This document shows, piece after piece, positions 43,425 to 53,327 of a stretch of 64,000 bases of DNA. The stretch spans positions 124,001 to 188,000 of the forward strand of contig NTKK01000002.1 of the NCBI GenBank assembly GCA_002457675.1, in the 5' to 3' direction. Numbering within the stretch: position 1 is the first letter of the stretch; each line of letters begins with the position of its first letter. A model generated the notes under the pieces. The model was not told the origin of the DNA. It searched no databases and saw nothing but the letters and a program-made list of their open reading frames with translations. This DNA is from Bacteroidetes bacterium MED-G17. GTDB taxonomy: Bacteria; Bacteroidota; Bacteroidia; NS11-12g; UBA9320. The position numbers and the translations under genes are program-made.

Positions 43425-45647
43425 GTGGTAAAAGATTTTCAGAAATATTGGAAAGAAGACCTCATAGCAGGTTTGAGTGTGGCGTTAGTGGCTCTACCCC
43501 TGGCCTTAAGTATTGCCATTGCTGCAGGAGCGCCACCAATTTCGGGTATTATTTCATCGATAGTGGGCGGAGTGCTCACAACCTTTTTACGGCAGAACAA
43601 TTTGGGCATTAATGGACCTGGAAATGGACTAATTGTTGTGGTTCTTTCTGGCTTGGCCATTTTGGGTGACTTTCAAACATTTTTGGCCGCTTCTTTTGTA
43701 GCAGGTTTGGTGCAAATACTGTTAGGGATACTTCGCTTGGGAAGGTTCAGTGATTTCTTCCCTGCAACAGTTGTTCAGGGCTTGCTAGCTGCCATTGGCG
43801 TAATTATTTTGGCAAAACAAGTTCATGTTGCTCTTGGTGTTCAAACATCAGCTAAAAGCATTATGGACATTATTATAGATATACCCAATTCCATTGTTAT
43901 TCTAAATCCTTTTGTGGTAATAATCTCAATTTTTTCAATTGGAATAATGTATGCGCACCGTTTTATCAAAATCTCTTTTATTAAATTTATTCCAAGTGTG
44001 GTTTGGGTAATATTATTTTCTATTCCTTTTTATTTCTTGTACCAATTGGACAGCGCAAACACCATGAATTTTTTCGGTATGTCTTTTGAAATGGGTCAAA
44101 AAATGCTAATTCAAGGCCTTCCAGAAAGCTTTTCTATCGATTTTGCTTTGCCCAATTTTAGCAGAATTACAGAACCAGGATTTTGGCAAGTGGTTTTCCT
44201 CATCGTTTTTATTGGTTCTATAGAAACACTAATAAGTTCTAAAGCAGTTGAAAAACTAGATCCTGAAAAAAGACAAACAAACAAAAATTTGGACCTTATT
44301 TCTGTCGGTGCAAGTACGGCATTTTCCTCCTTGATAGGTGGCCTTCCAGTAATTACCGTAATTGTGCGAAGTTCGGTAAATATCAACCATGGTGCAAAAT
44401 CTCGTTTCTCCAATTTTTTTCATGGTTCGGTTTTGCTGTTGTTGGTGGTATTTGCTCTTCCATTAATTAAACTTGTTCCAACAGCGGCTTTAGCAGCGAT
44501 ACTTATATTTACGGGTTTCAAGCTTACTTCACCAAGAAAGTTTAAAGATGTGTACCGAAAAGGATGGGAGCAACTTACCATTATGTTGGTTTCCTTCATA
44601 GCAACGCTCACATTAGGACTTATATATGGTGTTTTGGTAGGAATGGTTTTTGCATTATACCTTCATTATACTCGTTCTTTTTTGAGTGTAAAAACATTTT
44701 TACACTATTTACGCAAACCTCATACCCACTTGTATGAAATAAAGGGTGAAAAGTATTTTTTCAAAATCAAAGGAGTTTGCAATTTTTTTAACAACAATGT
44801 ACTAATTACCGAATTAGAAAAAATACCAGATGGACAAAAAATCGTTTTGGATTTCAGCCATGCCCGTTTGGTTGATCACACAGTCATGGAATACCTACAC
44901 GATTTTAAAGAGCATTATGATCAAAAAGGAAGTATTGACTTATTGGGTTTAAGCATACTTAAGAGTTCTTCAGATCATCCAGATGCTTTACACTTTATGT
45001 TACCAAAAGGTGAAATAAAAAGATTAAGTCCACGACAAATCTCACTAACCAATTTTGCCAAGGAGCATGGTTTTGCTTATAATCCCTCGATAAACTGGAA
45101 CGCACAAATGCTCAAAAATTTTGATGTTTTTAAAAATAAAATTGTGTCGTTTAAGAAGAATGAAATAAGCGGTAGGTTTAAAGATGTAGACATTTCTTTT
45201 GATGTTGCAGACGTAACTTATGATGAGGGTGCTTTAATGGCATCAGAAATACATCATTTTACTTTGATGCATATCTCGCTGCCTTTGCGAATTCCTGAAT
45301 TTAAACTAGAGAAAGAGGAGTTTTTTGATCGTTTGCTAGAATTTGCCATTAAAAAAGATATTGCCATTGAGGAAGACAAAAACTTTACCAAAAAATTTGC
45401 ACTTACAGGGCCTAACGAATCAGAAGTAAAGGCTTTTTTTAAAGGTGCCTTATTAGATTTTCTTAATCAGTCAGATCAGTATCATATCGAAAGTTGTGGA
45501 GAAGACTTACTAATTTACAAATATTTACGTTTGGCGGGAACAGGCGAAATTGAAGAGTTGATTGATTATTCTCAGCAATTACTCAAGCGAATAATTATCA
45601 CGGGCGAGCAATGGCAAAATGAAACCCCTAGTTTATCCACGCGATAG
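43425..45647 (+). CDS. SulP-family anion transporter with STAS-like and extra C-terminal domain
   Basis: 740 residues. The first about 420 are hydrophobic with SulP motifs (ALPLALSIAIAAGAPPISGIIS, NGPGNGLIVV, PVITVIVRSSVNINHGAKSRFSNFFHG). A STAS-like domain follows near 440-525 (KIVLDFSHARLVDHTVMEYL). The last about 190 residues are soluble and unlike a standard SulP tail. It probably imports sulfate, bicarbonate or another small anion. Start is GTG at 43425, two bases after glyA. Its end overlaps the convergent gene by 20 bases. Confidence 0.88.
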   Translation: MVKDFQKYWKEDLIAGLSVALVALPLALSIAIAAGAPPISGIISSIVGGVLTTFLRQNNLGINGPGNGLIVVVLSGLAILGDFQTFLAASFVAGLVQILLGILRLGRFSDFFPATVVQGLLAAIGVIILAKQVHVALGVQTSAKSIMDIIIDIPNSIVILNPFVVIISIFSIGIMYAHRFIKISFIKFIPSVVWVILFSIPFYFLYQLDSANTMNFFGMSFEMGQKMLIQGLPESFSIDFALPNFSRITEPGFWQVVFLIVFIGSIETLISSKAVEKLDPEKRQTNKNLDLISVGASTAFSSLIGGLPVITVIVRSSVNINHGAKSRFSNFFHGSVLLLLVVFALPLIKLVPTAALAAILIFTGFKLTSPRKFKDVYRKGWEQLTIMLVSFIATLTLGLIYGVLVGMVFALYLHYTRSFLSVKTFLHYLRKPHTHLYEIKGEKYFFKIKGVCNFFNNNVLITELEKIPDGQKIVLDFSHARLVDHTVMEYLHDFKEHYDQKGSIDLLGLSILKSSSDHPDALHFMLPKGEIKRLSPRQISLTNFAKEHGFAYNPSINWNAQMLKNFDVFKNKIVSFKKNEISGRFKDVDISFDVADVTYDEGALMASEIHHFTLMHISLPLRIPEFKLEKEEFFDRLLEFAIKKDIAIEEDKNFTKKFALTGPNESEVKAFFKGALLDFLNQSDQYHIESCGEDLLIYKYLRLAGTGEIEELIDYSQQLLKRIIITGEQWQNETPSLSTR

Positions 45648-46758
45648 CAAATCCCAAATTACTCGGCATAGACTTGATTAAACCAGATTCTAAACCGTTA
45701 ATTCTGCAAGATATTTGTCCTTTCTGTATACCAAAGATCGTATAAGGACTTAAGGCGTTGGAAAAGCCAAGACCTGTTTGAAGGTGCTTGAACTTTAGAA
45801 TATTTTCTAGATAAATAAAATTAACCAAGGGGTTGCTTTGTGCAAGCAAATCCCAACTTTTTAATTTTTGCATATCCAATTGTTTGTTGAAATGAAAAGA
45901 CAAAGAGAAAGGCAACATGCCGGTATACCTTTTTCTATCATCTGACCAATTAAGAGACTCTGAAATAGAATCTATCCCATTTACCAGTGAAACCAATCTA
46001 CCATTTTTCCATTTAATTTTTTGGCCTTCAAAGGAGCCAGAACCATTAAAACTTAAGTTTCTGATGTTTTTAATTGTACTAAAAAAACCAAAGTCTTTCA
46101 ATGTAAAACCAATGCTTTGTTTGTTGACTAGCTTTTTTTCATAGGAAATACCAGTCGCCAATCCCAAACCCAGTAGCCCTTGGCTATTGTTTTGTAACCT
46201 GGCCTGACCATCTCCATCTACAAAAGTGGCATAGCTTTGATCATTGGTCTGATAACTAATATTACCTCTAGCATGGTTATACCCTAAGACAAATTGAGGT
46301 CCAAAAGAAATTGTAATGTTTTTGTTTTTTTCATGCCAAGATTTATGGTAATTGAGTCCAAAATACCGCCAACGGTTCAAAACAAAATCTCCAACGTTTA
46401 CCTGTTTTTTTGAACTTTGGTTTCCTTTAAACAATAAGTCAAAGGCATTTTTAGAATACACGCTATGACTCAAGAATTGGTAATCTAATGAGATAGATTG
46501 AGCGCTATCAACACGAAGTTTTCCGCGCATAGTAGAACTAGCGAAAAGTTTATTTTTTGTGCCTAGCAAGTTTGAATTATCATCGATTGTTTTGGCAGAA
46601 AGCTCGCCACCAAAAACAAAAACATTAATGAAATTCTGATTCGTGCCATTACCAAAAATTTGATTATCTACCTCAATTTCCCAGCTAGTGTTCTGTGCAA
46701 TCAAGGACACTATAGGGATAAAAAGGAAAAAAGAGCATAGTTTAAATTTTTGATGCAT
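45628..46758 (-). CDS. DUF5723-like outer-membrane protein
   Basis: 376 residues: signal peptide (FFLFIPIVSLIAQ to about residue 21), then barrel-like alternating strands, ending in SNLGFAIAWIN. The pattern resembles DUF5723 outer-membrane proteins of Bacteroidota. It starts 17 bases before the stop of the lipoprotein gene at 46742, so the two are translated together. Function unknown; likely partner of that lipoprotein. Confidence 0.65.
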   Translation of the reverse strand: MHQKFKLCSFFLFIPIVSLIAQNTSWEIEVDNQIFGNGTNQNFINVFVFGGELSAKTIDDNSNLLGTKNKLFASSTMRGKLRVDSAQSISLDYQFLSHSVYSKNAFDLLFKGNQSSKKQVNVGDFVLNRWRYFGLNYHKSWHEKNKNITISFGPQFVLGYNHARGNISYQTNDQSYATFVDGDGQARLQNNSQGLLGLGLATGISYEKKLVNKQSIGFTLKDFGFFSTIKNIRNLSFNGSGSFEGQKIKWKNGRLVSLVNGIDSISESLNWSDDRKRYTGMLPFSLSFHFNKQLDMQKLKSWDLLAQSNPLVNFIYLENILKFKHLQTGLGFSNALSPYTIFGIQKGQISCRINGLESGLIKSMPSNLGFAIAWIN

Positions 46759-48802
46759 AATTGAAATCTCCTTTTAGTTGAAAATCTAACTTACCAGTAT
46801 CATAAACTGGATATTTTTCGAAGTCTTGGTGGTTAAGCTCTAAACGAATTTTCACTTCAGTGGCCTTTTTAAGAAGCAGGATTTGCCATCCTTGCATAGG
46901 GTATAAAACCGTACTAAAACTGCTTTCTTTTACTTTTTTTGTCTGTGTATCTATTTTGCCACTAGCAATATAGGAATTTGTTTCAATGGGCTGCAATGAG
47001 AAGAGGGAATCCCCTATTTCATTATAAAAAACAAAGCGACTTTGTAAGTCAAATGGAAGCGTATTTTCTGCCTCAAGAATAAGTTGGCCACCTTCAATAT
47101 TGTTCATAATGTCATAGTCTAATTTTTCCAAGCTTATTCTCTGCTCAAAACCAAAGTTTTTTGCATTAAAAATCATAGGAATTTCCACCTGAAGGTCTAA
47201 GGTTAGATCACTATCATAAAAAGCAAAGTCAGTATAATCGTTATGACCGTTTGGCGCAGTTAGTGCGCTTGCATCAATGCTAATTTCATTAGGTATATTT
47301 TCTAAAAATGGTTTGATATTTGAGTTGCTTTGGTCCAGCGGAATGCTTAATACATAAGGACGAAGTGGCGGATTACTTGCCCTGTCAATTAATAGGGTTT
47401 TTTCAAGAGCTGGAGCGGAAAGAACAACAGAATTTTTTGTTTGTGAATTATATCCAACAATTTCATTTATCTTTAATTCTGACTGAATACCGTAGCTATT
47501 GGTGATAAGCAAATTTACTCTGGCACTCTCTAGACTTATTTCGCCAAAAAATTTATTATCGGATAGCTGGTTGCTTTGTATTAATCGGTAGTTTTTGGTC
47601 AAAAAATTACCAATGGCCAATTCAGGAACCATATTTACAAAACCAAACGTCACCAAAACACTGTCTTCGAGAGAAATAGAGCGCATTTTTCCAGAATACA
47701 CCATTCGCGAGCTAAAAATATTATAAATGGTATTTGTAGGGACGGGAAACACGTTCTGTTGGCTGTCCTTTAAAGAAACGCCCGTTAGTTTACCTACATC
47801 ATAAGTACTTTGAAAATTGCTAATTCCATTTGGGGGCGCAGGAGGTACATTTTGCTGAATGCTTATGGGTTGCATATTCCGTTTTGTATCTTCTGAATAA
47901 GGAATATCATATGATAACACTATTTCTTCTTCAATCGTACTTACGGCATCAATAAGAATTTTCCCAGAACGTAAGGCCATAAAAGTCAACTCGGGACCGC
48001 CTAAATCGTAATAAATAGATTGAACATCGGTAATTAAATTTTGGGCAGGAAAAACAGCTGTTGCTGAAATAGGGTTTAAGTCTAACACCTCTATTTTTAC
48101 TCGAATGCCTTTATTTACTTCCACAACAACATTGCCAACACTTGCTTTGGTTTTTACATAGCTAACTTCACCATTTAAGATACCTTCTACTTTTTTGTTC
48201 GCCAAATCAAAACTTTTAATTTGATAGGTAGATGGAGCAATATTTTTAAATGTATCTTTAGCGATAACTTCTCCGTTTGAAGCATTTTTTAGCGAAAATT
48301 CAAGCACTTCAATTCCTACGGGTAAGTCATTGAAGATACTAATTTTCATTATTCCTTTTGAGAAAATGGCCTCTTTAAAAAAGGTTTCGGAAACATCAAT
48401 GTTTTGTGTTGTGGCTTGTGTAATTTCTAAACTTGGCAATTGTACGGATTGGCCGTCTAGAAAAATACTTTGAGGATACAGATCTTTTAAAGGAATGGTA
48501 TCATTTAATTCTTTGTCTTCAAGTTTGAGAGATTGAAGGTTGGCCACTCTTTGACTCACCGTATCAGGAACGGTCAAAATGGAACCAAGGCTATCCAATG
48601 AAATTTGCTTGTTGAATTCCAAGACTATAAGTCCCGAGTCGTTTGAGCGAACAGATGAGTCCGCTGATAAGTCTGAAAAGCCTAAGTTGCCTGATGCTAA
48701 AGGCACTTTGTAAATAGAATTCCAAGTGGTCTCTTTACTGCAAGAAAACATGGAAAGCACCAGTAAGACGAATAAGTAAAAATTAACAGGTAAAAACTTC
48801 AT
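46742..48802 (-). CDS. large uncharacterised lipoprotein, partner of the 45628 gene
   Basis: 686 residues from the ATG at 48802, which starts a signal peptide with the lipobox SMFSC (Cys about 21). The frame opens earlier (48886), but that part overlaps the divergent gene and has no signal. The body is beta-rich with many short SxxxLxL strands and no Trp/His cluster. I recognise no domain. Location should be outer-membrane lipoprotein. It overlaps the downstream DUF5723-like gene by 17 bases. Confidence 0.65.
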   Translation of the reverse strand: MKFLPVNFYLFVLLVLSMFSCSKETTWNSIYKVPLASGNLGFSDLSADSSVRSNDSGLIVLEFNKQISLDSLGSILTVPDTVSQRVANLQSLKLEDKELNDTIPLKDLYPQSIFLDGQSVQLPSLEITQATTQNIDVSETFFKEAIFSKGIMKISIFNDLPVGIEVLEFSLKNASNGEVIAKDTFKNIAPSTYQIKSFDLANKKVEGILNGEVSYVKTKASVGNVVVEVNKGIRVKIEVLDLNPISATAVFPAQNLITDVQSIYYDLGGPELTFMALRSGKILIDAVSTIEEEIVLSYDIPYSEDTKRNMQPISIQQNVPPAPPNGISNFQSTYDVGKLTGVSLKDSQQNVFPVPTNTIYNIFSSRMVYSGKMRSISLEDSVLVTFGFVNMVPELAIGNFLTKNYRLIQSNQLSDNKFFGEISLESARVNLLITNSYGIQSELKINEIVGYNSQTKNSVVLSAPALEKTLLIDRASNPPLRPYVLSIPLDQSNSNIKPFLENIPNEISIDASALTAPNGHNDYTDFAFYDSDLTLDLQVEIPMIFNAKNFGFEQRISLEKLDYDIMNNIEGGQLILEAENTLPFDLQSRFVFYNEIGDSLFSLQPIETNSYIASGKIDTQTKKVKESSFSTVLYPMQGWQILLLKKATEVKIRLELNHQDFEKYPVYDTGKLDFQLKGDFNYASKI

Positions 48803-48853
48803 ATTGCTTATCATTTTATCTAATATCGAGCAAATTACAAAAAAAGGAGAACT

Positions 48854-49513
48854 ATGTCTTCTAACCATAGAGTACAAGATTTTCAAGAGCCAGCTTTACT
48901 CATTGCGGATGGGGAAAAATGTTCTCAAAAGTTGGTAGATGAACTGTTGGCTTGGGGACCCTTTGTTTTGATGCTTGATGGTGCGGTTCGATTCTCTTCG
49001 GCATATAAAATTTTTCCTGATGCAGTTTTAGGAGATTTTGATGATCATTTTGATGCGAAAAAATTCGTAAATCCAGAGCATACCAAAATAATTGAAGCAC
49101 CAAATCAAAACAAAACAGACCTTGAAAAAGGTTTAGATTATTTGATTTCATTGGGCATACATTCCGTTAACATTATCTGGGCAAATGGCCAAAGAACAGA
49201 TCATGTATTAAACAACTATTCGTCCTACATAAAGTACAAGAAAGATATTCAGATAGCCATTATTGATGATTATTGTAAAAGCTATTTTTTGCCAAATGAA
49301 TTTAAAAAATATTACCCCAAGGGGAGTAAAATATCGCTGATACCTGCTTGGCAAGCCAAACAGGTTTGTACTTCAGGTCTAAAGTACGATTTAGATGATG
49401 CCCATTTAGAACTCGGGCAAAAAACAAGTTCGAGCAACGAGAGTGCTAAAGATGGCTTTGTACAAATAAGTTTTTCAGAAGGCAACATACTTTTAATAGA
49501 ATGTCAAGATTGA
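48854..49513 (+). CDS. thiamine pyrophosphokinase
   Basis: It transfers diphosphate from ATP to thiamine, forming the cofactor of E1 enzymes such as the one at 57803. 219 residues. The ATP/metal site is DGAVRFSSAYKIFPDAVLGDFDD near residue 38 and NQNKTDLEKGLDYL near residue 78; the C-terminal beta domain is shortened but present. The ATG is preceded by a good Shine-Dalgarno AGGAG (48847-48851), rare in this window. It overlaps the methyltransferase gene by 13 bases. Confidence 0.88.
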   Translation: MSSNHRVQDFQEPALLIADGEKCSQKLVDELLAWGPFVLMLDGAVRFSSAYKIFPDAVLGDFDDHFDAKKFVNPEHTKIIEAPNQNKTDLEKGLDYLISLGIHSVNIIWANGQRTDHVLNNYSSYIKYKKDIQIAIIDDYCKSYFLPNEFKKYYPKGSKISLIPAWQAKQVCTSGLKYDLDDAHLELGQKTSSSNESAKDGFVQISFSEGNILLIECQD

Positions 49514-50424
49514 CTGAAACGCAAAAAAAATTTGTGAAGGTGGTTCATAAACTTCCTTTTGAGCAGTTTAGTAAAAGCCAATATGCACTAGATTATTTTA
49601 AAAGCTATTTGCAAAAAACACATTATGAGGCCTATATATTGGATGCGCTTGTAAATGAGATCGAATGCCCCAATACTTTTGACGTGGTAGACTTTGGCGG
49701 GGGAATTGGTATGCTTAGTTTGATGCTGCATATAAAGGGTTATTCTAATATAGTAATGGTAGATCACAATTCAGAGGCATGCAATTTTGCTAAGAATATG
49801 TTTAAACATTTACATATAGATGTTTTAGTTCTATGTGGTTCACAAAAAGAGATACCAAGCAACTCTAGCATTTTAATAGCTAGAGATGTTGTTGAGCATA
49901 TTTATGATTTCCCCAATTTTTTATACCGTGAAATTGAGCAAGGAAAATTAAAAGAATTTGTTTTTGGGACAAGTGCCAACCCACACAATTTACTCAGGAA
50001 AAGATATTTTAAAAACATTCATAAGAAGGCTGAAGAGGAATATTATGGTATGAGAAAATCTTATTTTGAAAAGAAAGGAATGTCAGATGAAATGGCATTA
50101 ACAAAAGCAAAAATTACAAAGGGCTTACGTTTTTGTGATTTTGAAAATGATTTAAAAATTAATACAACTTATTCAAGCAATACCTGTCATCCAGAAACAG
50201 GCAACTGGGCGGAAAGACTCGAAAAAATTTCATGGTATGCTCAAATTATTGACGACTACAAAACATGGAAATTTTCAGTTGGATTACTAAATTGGAACAA
50301 TCGAGAAAATGCTCTTTGGAAAAAAATTGTATTTTCCATAATAAATTGGATAAATGCGGTTCTTAAAAGTCAAACATTGGCGCCTTACCTAATATTTACT
50401 TATCGAAAAAATGAAAAGTATTAG
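49501..50424 (+). CDS. class I SAM-dependent methyltransferase-like protein
   Basis: 307 residues. Motif I DVVDFGGGIGMLSLMLH near residue 60 and the motif II acidic residue in VMVDHNSEA mark a Rossmann SAM-binding fold, with a later ARDVVEHIYDF. The C-terminal 120 residues are polar and then hydrophobic-aromatic (FSIINWINAVLKS), perhaps an acceptor-binding or membrane-touching part. The start overlaps the pyrophosphokinase by 13 bases and the end overlaps the next gene by 14. The acceptor is unknown; a sugar or lipid is suggested by the neighbour. Confidence 0.75.
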   Translation: MSRLTETQKKFVKVVHKLPFEQFSKSQYALDYFKSYLQKTHYEAYILDALVNEIECPNTFDVVDFGGGIGMLSLMLHIKGYSNIVMVDHNSEACNFAKNMFKHLHIDVLVLCGSQKEIPSNSSILIARDVVEHIYDFPNFLYREIEQGKLKEFVFGTSANPHNLLRKRYFKNIHKKAEEEYYGMRKSYFEKKGMSDEMALTKAKITKGLRFCDFENDLKINTTYSSNTCHPETGNWAERLEKISWYAQIIDDYKTWKFSVGLLNWNNRENALWKKIVFSIINWINAVLKSQTLAPYLIFTYRKNEKY

Positions 50425-51772
50425 CTATTCGAAATTTGGCGCGATTGTTTTATGTCTTATACTTACCCTTTTATCTTTGTATACTAAACCTTGGAAAAAA
50501 CAACGGGCCATTGTCTATGATGTTGCAAGTTATTATGCCTATTTGCCTGCGAAATTCATTTATCAAGATCTAGAATTAAATTTTATTGGAATACTTCCAA
50601 AAGAAGAGCCTTTTGAAGGTGTTTGGGTGAATGATTATAAGGGGAAAAGACTTTTGAAATATACTATGGGTTTAGCATATTTATACTTCCCTGGTTTTGT
50701 GATTGCAGATACTTACACAGTTCTTCAGAGCAAATACAACAGAAATGGCTATAGCCTGCCTTATCAGTTGGCTTTATCAATTAATGCGCTGTTACTGAGC
50801 TTTTTTTCTATTTTCTTACTTCGGTATTTTTTATCCTTCTTTTTTAAAGACAAGATAATTGCCCTGTTATTATTTACAATTGTATTGGCTACCAACTATT
50901 TACATTATGTAATTGCTGAGCCTGGGATGAGTCATACCTATTCCTTTTTTTTGGTTGTTTTGCTAGGTATTTCTGTAGAGAAGTTTAGGCAACAAAGTCA
51001 GGTGAAATGGTTGTTGATTATGGCCTTGGTTTTGGGTCTTTTGGTGCTTATTCGCCCAACCAACATTTTGTTCCTAGTCCTTCCTTTATGGCTAAATACC
51101 AAGCATTTGATGCGCTTTTTGCAAAGCGGAAAGGCCAACTACTTGTATCTAGTTTTTGCCATTTTCCTGGGTATTTTACCCTTTATTCCGCAAATGTATT
51201 ATTGGAAAGAAATTACTGGCCAATGGATTTATTATAGTTATGGTGAGGAGAACTTTTTCTTTAAAAACCCGCATATTTGGAAAGGACTTTTTGGTTTCAG
51301 AAAGGGTCTTTTTATTTATACGCCTATTTTACTTTTTTCAATCCCAGGTATCTATTTTTTGGCAAACCAGAAGGGAAATAAACATTGGGTGCTCCCCATT
51401 TCAATGATTTTAATTTTTGCGTGTTGGGTACTCTTTTCATGGTGGTGTTGGTGGTATGGTGGCGGATTTGGTATGCGTGCCATGATAGAGTTTTATCCAT
51501 TGTTTGCCATCTTGTTAGGTGCAAGTTTTCAAATCCTTTTTAATCTAAAACTAAAAAAGCTTTTGTATACGATCGTTTGCGTATGTATCGGGCTGAATTT
51601 GTTTCAAACTTGGCAATACAGCAAGACACTTATACATTGGGAATCGATGAACCAAAAAGCATATTTTAGAGTTTTTTTAAAGACCAGGTTCCCTGAAAAT
51701 TATGATCAACTTTTAAAGCAGCCCAAGGTTAAATGCGCCTTAAAATATGGTCATGAAAACTGTAAAAACTAG
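50411..51772 (+). CDS. polytopic membrane protein, GT-C glycosyltransferase-like
   Basis: 453 residues with about ten hydrophobic segments. The first extracytoplasmic loop has YDVASYYAYLPAKFIYQDL with Asp and basic residues, the layout of GT-C glycosyltransferases that use polyprenyl-phosphate sugars. There is a charged loop between most segments and a C-terminal basic tail with two Cys. The overlap with the methyltransferase gene suggests one pathway, perhaps lipid or glycan modification. It ends four bases into the convergent guaB gene. Confidence 0.65.
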   Translation: MKSISYSKFGAIVLCLILTLLSLYTKPWKKQRAIVYDVASYYAYLPAKFIYQDLELNFIGILPKEEPFEGVWVNDYKGKRLLKYTMGLAYLYFPGFVIADTYTVLQSKYNRNGYSLPYQLALSINALLLSFFSIFLLRYFLSFFFKDKIIALLLFTIVLATNYLHYVIAEPGMSHTYSFFLVVLLGISVEKFRQQSQVKWLLIMALVLGLLVLIRPTNILFLVLPLWLNTKHLMRFLQSGKANYLYLVFAIFLGILPFIPQMYYWKEITGQWIYYSYGEENFFFKNPHIWKGLFGFRKGLFIYTPILLFSIPGIYFLANQKGNKHWVLPISMILIFACWVLFSWWCWWYGGGFGMRAMIEFYPLFAILLGASFQILFNLKLKKLLYTIVCVCIGLNLFQTWQYSKTLIHWESMNQKAYFRVFLKTRFPENYDQLLKQPKVKCALKYGHENCKN

Positions 51773-53235
51773 CGGGTATAATTTGGAGCCTCTTTGGTGA
51801 TTTTTATATCGTGAGGATGACTTTCTAAGATGCCAGCATTTGAGATTTGTGCAATTTCTGCCTTTTTGAGTTGTTCAATATCTTTAGCTCCACAATAGCC
51901 CATACCTGCTTTTAAACCGCCAATATATTGATACAGAACTTCTGAAATAGAACCCTTAAATGGTACGGAACCTTCTATGCCTTCTGGAACCAATTTATTT
52001 ATTTCATCTTCTGCATCTTGAAAATACCTATCCTTAGAGCCTTTTTTCATTGAAGCCAAGCTTCCCATACCTCTGTAGGTTTTCATTCTTCTTCCATTAA
52101 TAATTGATGTTTCACCTGGAGACTCGGCAGTTCCTGCTAAGATAGATCCCGCCATAATAGTATCTGCACCTGTTGCAATGGCTTTTACAATATCTCCACT
52201 GTAGCGTATTCCACCGTCAGCAATAAGACCAATATCTTCATTCTCTAGAACTTGCGCACAATCCATGATTGCGGTCAATTGTGGAACACCGATTCCAGCA
52301 ATGATACGTGTAGTGCATATCGAACCGGGTCCAACACCAACTTTGATACCATCGCAACCTGTATTTAGTAAATCTTTAGCCGCTTGTTCAGTGGCAATAT
52401 TTCCAACTATTAAATCGATAGAATTGTATTGCTTCTTGATTTTTTTTGCCATTTCTATAACACCTTTGCTGTGGCCATGAGCGGTGTCCAAAGTAATTAC
52501 GTCTACGCCTTCTTTGCTTAAGGCATCAACTCGCTCCAAACTATCCTCGGTAACTCCAATAGCAGCTCCAACTAACAACCTTCCGTATTGATCTTTACAC
52601 GCTTGAGGATAGTTTTTTACTTTTTGAATGTCTTTAAAGGTAATGAGTCCTTTTAGTTGATTTTGATTATTTACAACGGGTAGTTTTTCAATTTTGTGTG
52701 CCTGTAAAATACTTTCTGCATCGGTAAGTTTGGTTCCTTCTGAGGCAGTAATGAGCTTGTCTTTGGTCATGACTTCATATATTTTTCGGCTAAGATTCTT
52801 TTCAAATCTTAAATCTCTATTGGTGATAATGCCAACAAGCTTGTTATTTCCATCCACAATTGGAATCCCACCAATTCGATTTTCTTTCATGATGTGCAAG
52901 GCATCTTCTAACGAAGCTTCACCATGTAAAGTAATTGGATCAATAATCATCCCACTTTCGCTTCTTTTTACTTTTTTTACTTGACTTGCTTGAGCTTCAA
53001 TGCTCATATTTTTATGAATCATTCCTATACCTCCAGAACGTGCCATAGCTACTGCCATTCTCCATTCAGTTACTGTATCCATTGCAGAGGATATCATGGG
53101 TATATTTAAACGAATATTTCGGCTGAGCTTCGTACTGGTTATCGTATCCCTTGGGAGTACTTCAGAATAGGCTGGAACTACCAAAACATCATCGAAAGTG
53201 AGGGTTTGGCGGATGGTATTCGATGGATGGATCAT
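51769..53235 (-). CDS. guaB: IMP dehydrogenase
   Basis: It oxidises IMP to XMP, the first step to GTP. 488 aa, the same length as the E. coli enzyme. Residues about 95-205 are the two CBS domains. The catalytic Cys is in [18 protein letters not shown] near residue 305. The start block [16 protein letters not shown] and the flap [18 protein letters not shown] are present. ATG start, with TATTTTTG upstream on the minus strand. Convergent with the GT-C-like gene. Confidence 0.97.
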   Translation of the reverse strand: MIHPSNTIRQTLTFDDVLVVPAYSEVLPRDTITSTKLSRNIRLNIPMISSAMDTVTEWRMAVAMARSGGIGMIHKNMSIEAQASQVKKVKRSESGMIIDPITLHGEASLEDALHIMKENRIGGIPIVDGNNKLVGIITNRDLRFEKNLSRKIYEVMTKDKLITASEGTKLTDAESILQAHKIEKLPVVNNQNQLKGLITFKDIQKVKNYPQACKDQYGRLLVGAAIGVTEDSLERVDALSKEGVDVITLDTAHGHSKGVIEMAKKIKKQYNSIDLIVGNIATEQAAKDLLNTGCDGIKVGVGPGSICTTRIIAGIGVPQLTAIMDCAQVLENEDIGLIADGGIRYSGDIVKAIATGADTIMAGSILAGTAESPGETSIINGRRMKTYRGMGSLASMKKGSKDRYFQDAEDEINKLVPEGIEGSVPFKGSISEVLYQYIGGLKAGMGYCGAKDIEQLKKAEIAQISNAGILESHPHDIKITKEAPNYTR

Positions 53236-53267
53236 GGCAAATAAAAAGACGCTTGTTATTTGCTAAA

Positions 53268-53275
53268 CAAAAATA
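53268..53275 (-). promoter_or_regulatory. -7 box (TATTTTTG) of guaB
   Basis: The minus strand reads TATTTTTG, an exact TAnnTTTG match, 32 bases before the guaB ATG. No TTG is found at the -33 distance. Confidence 0.4.
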
Positions 53276-53327
53276 ATATTAAAATAGCGGCTTTAAAGAG
53301 AATATCGTATTTTGCTTATCATTTTCC

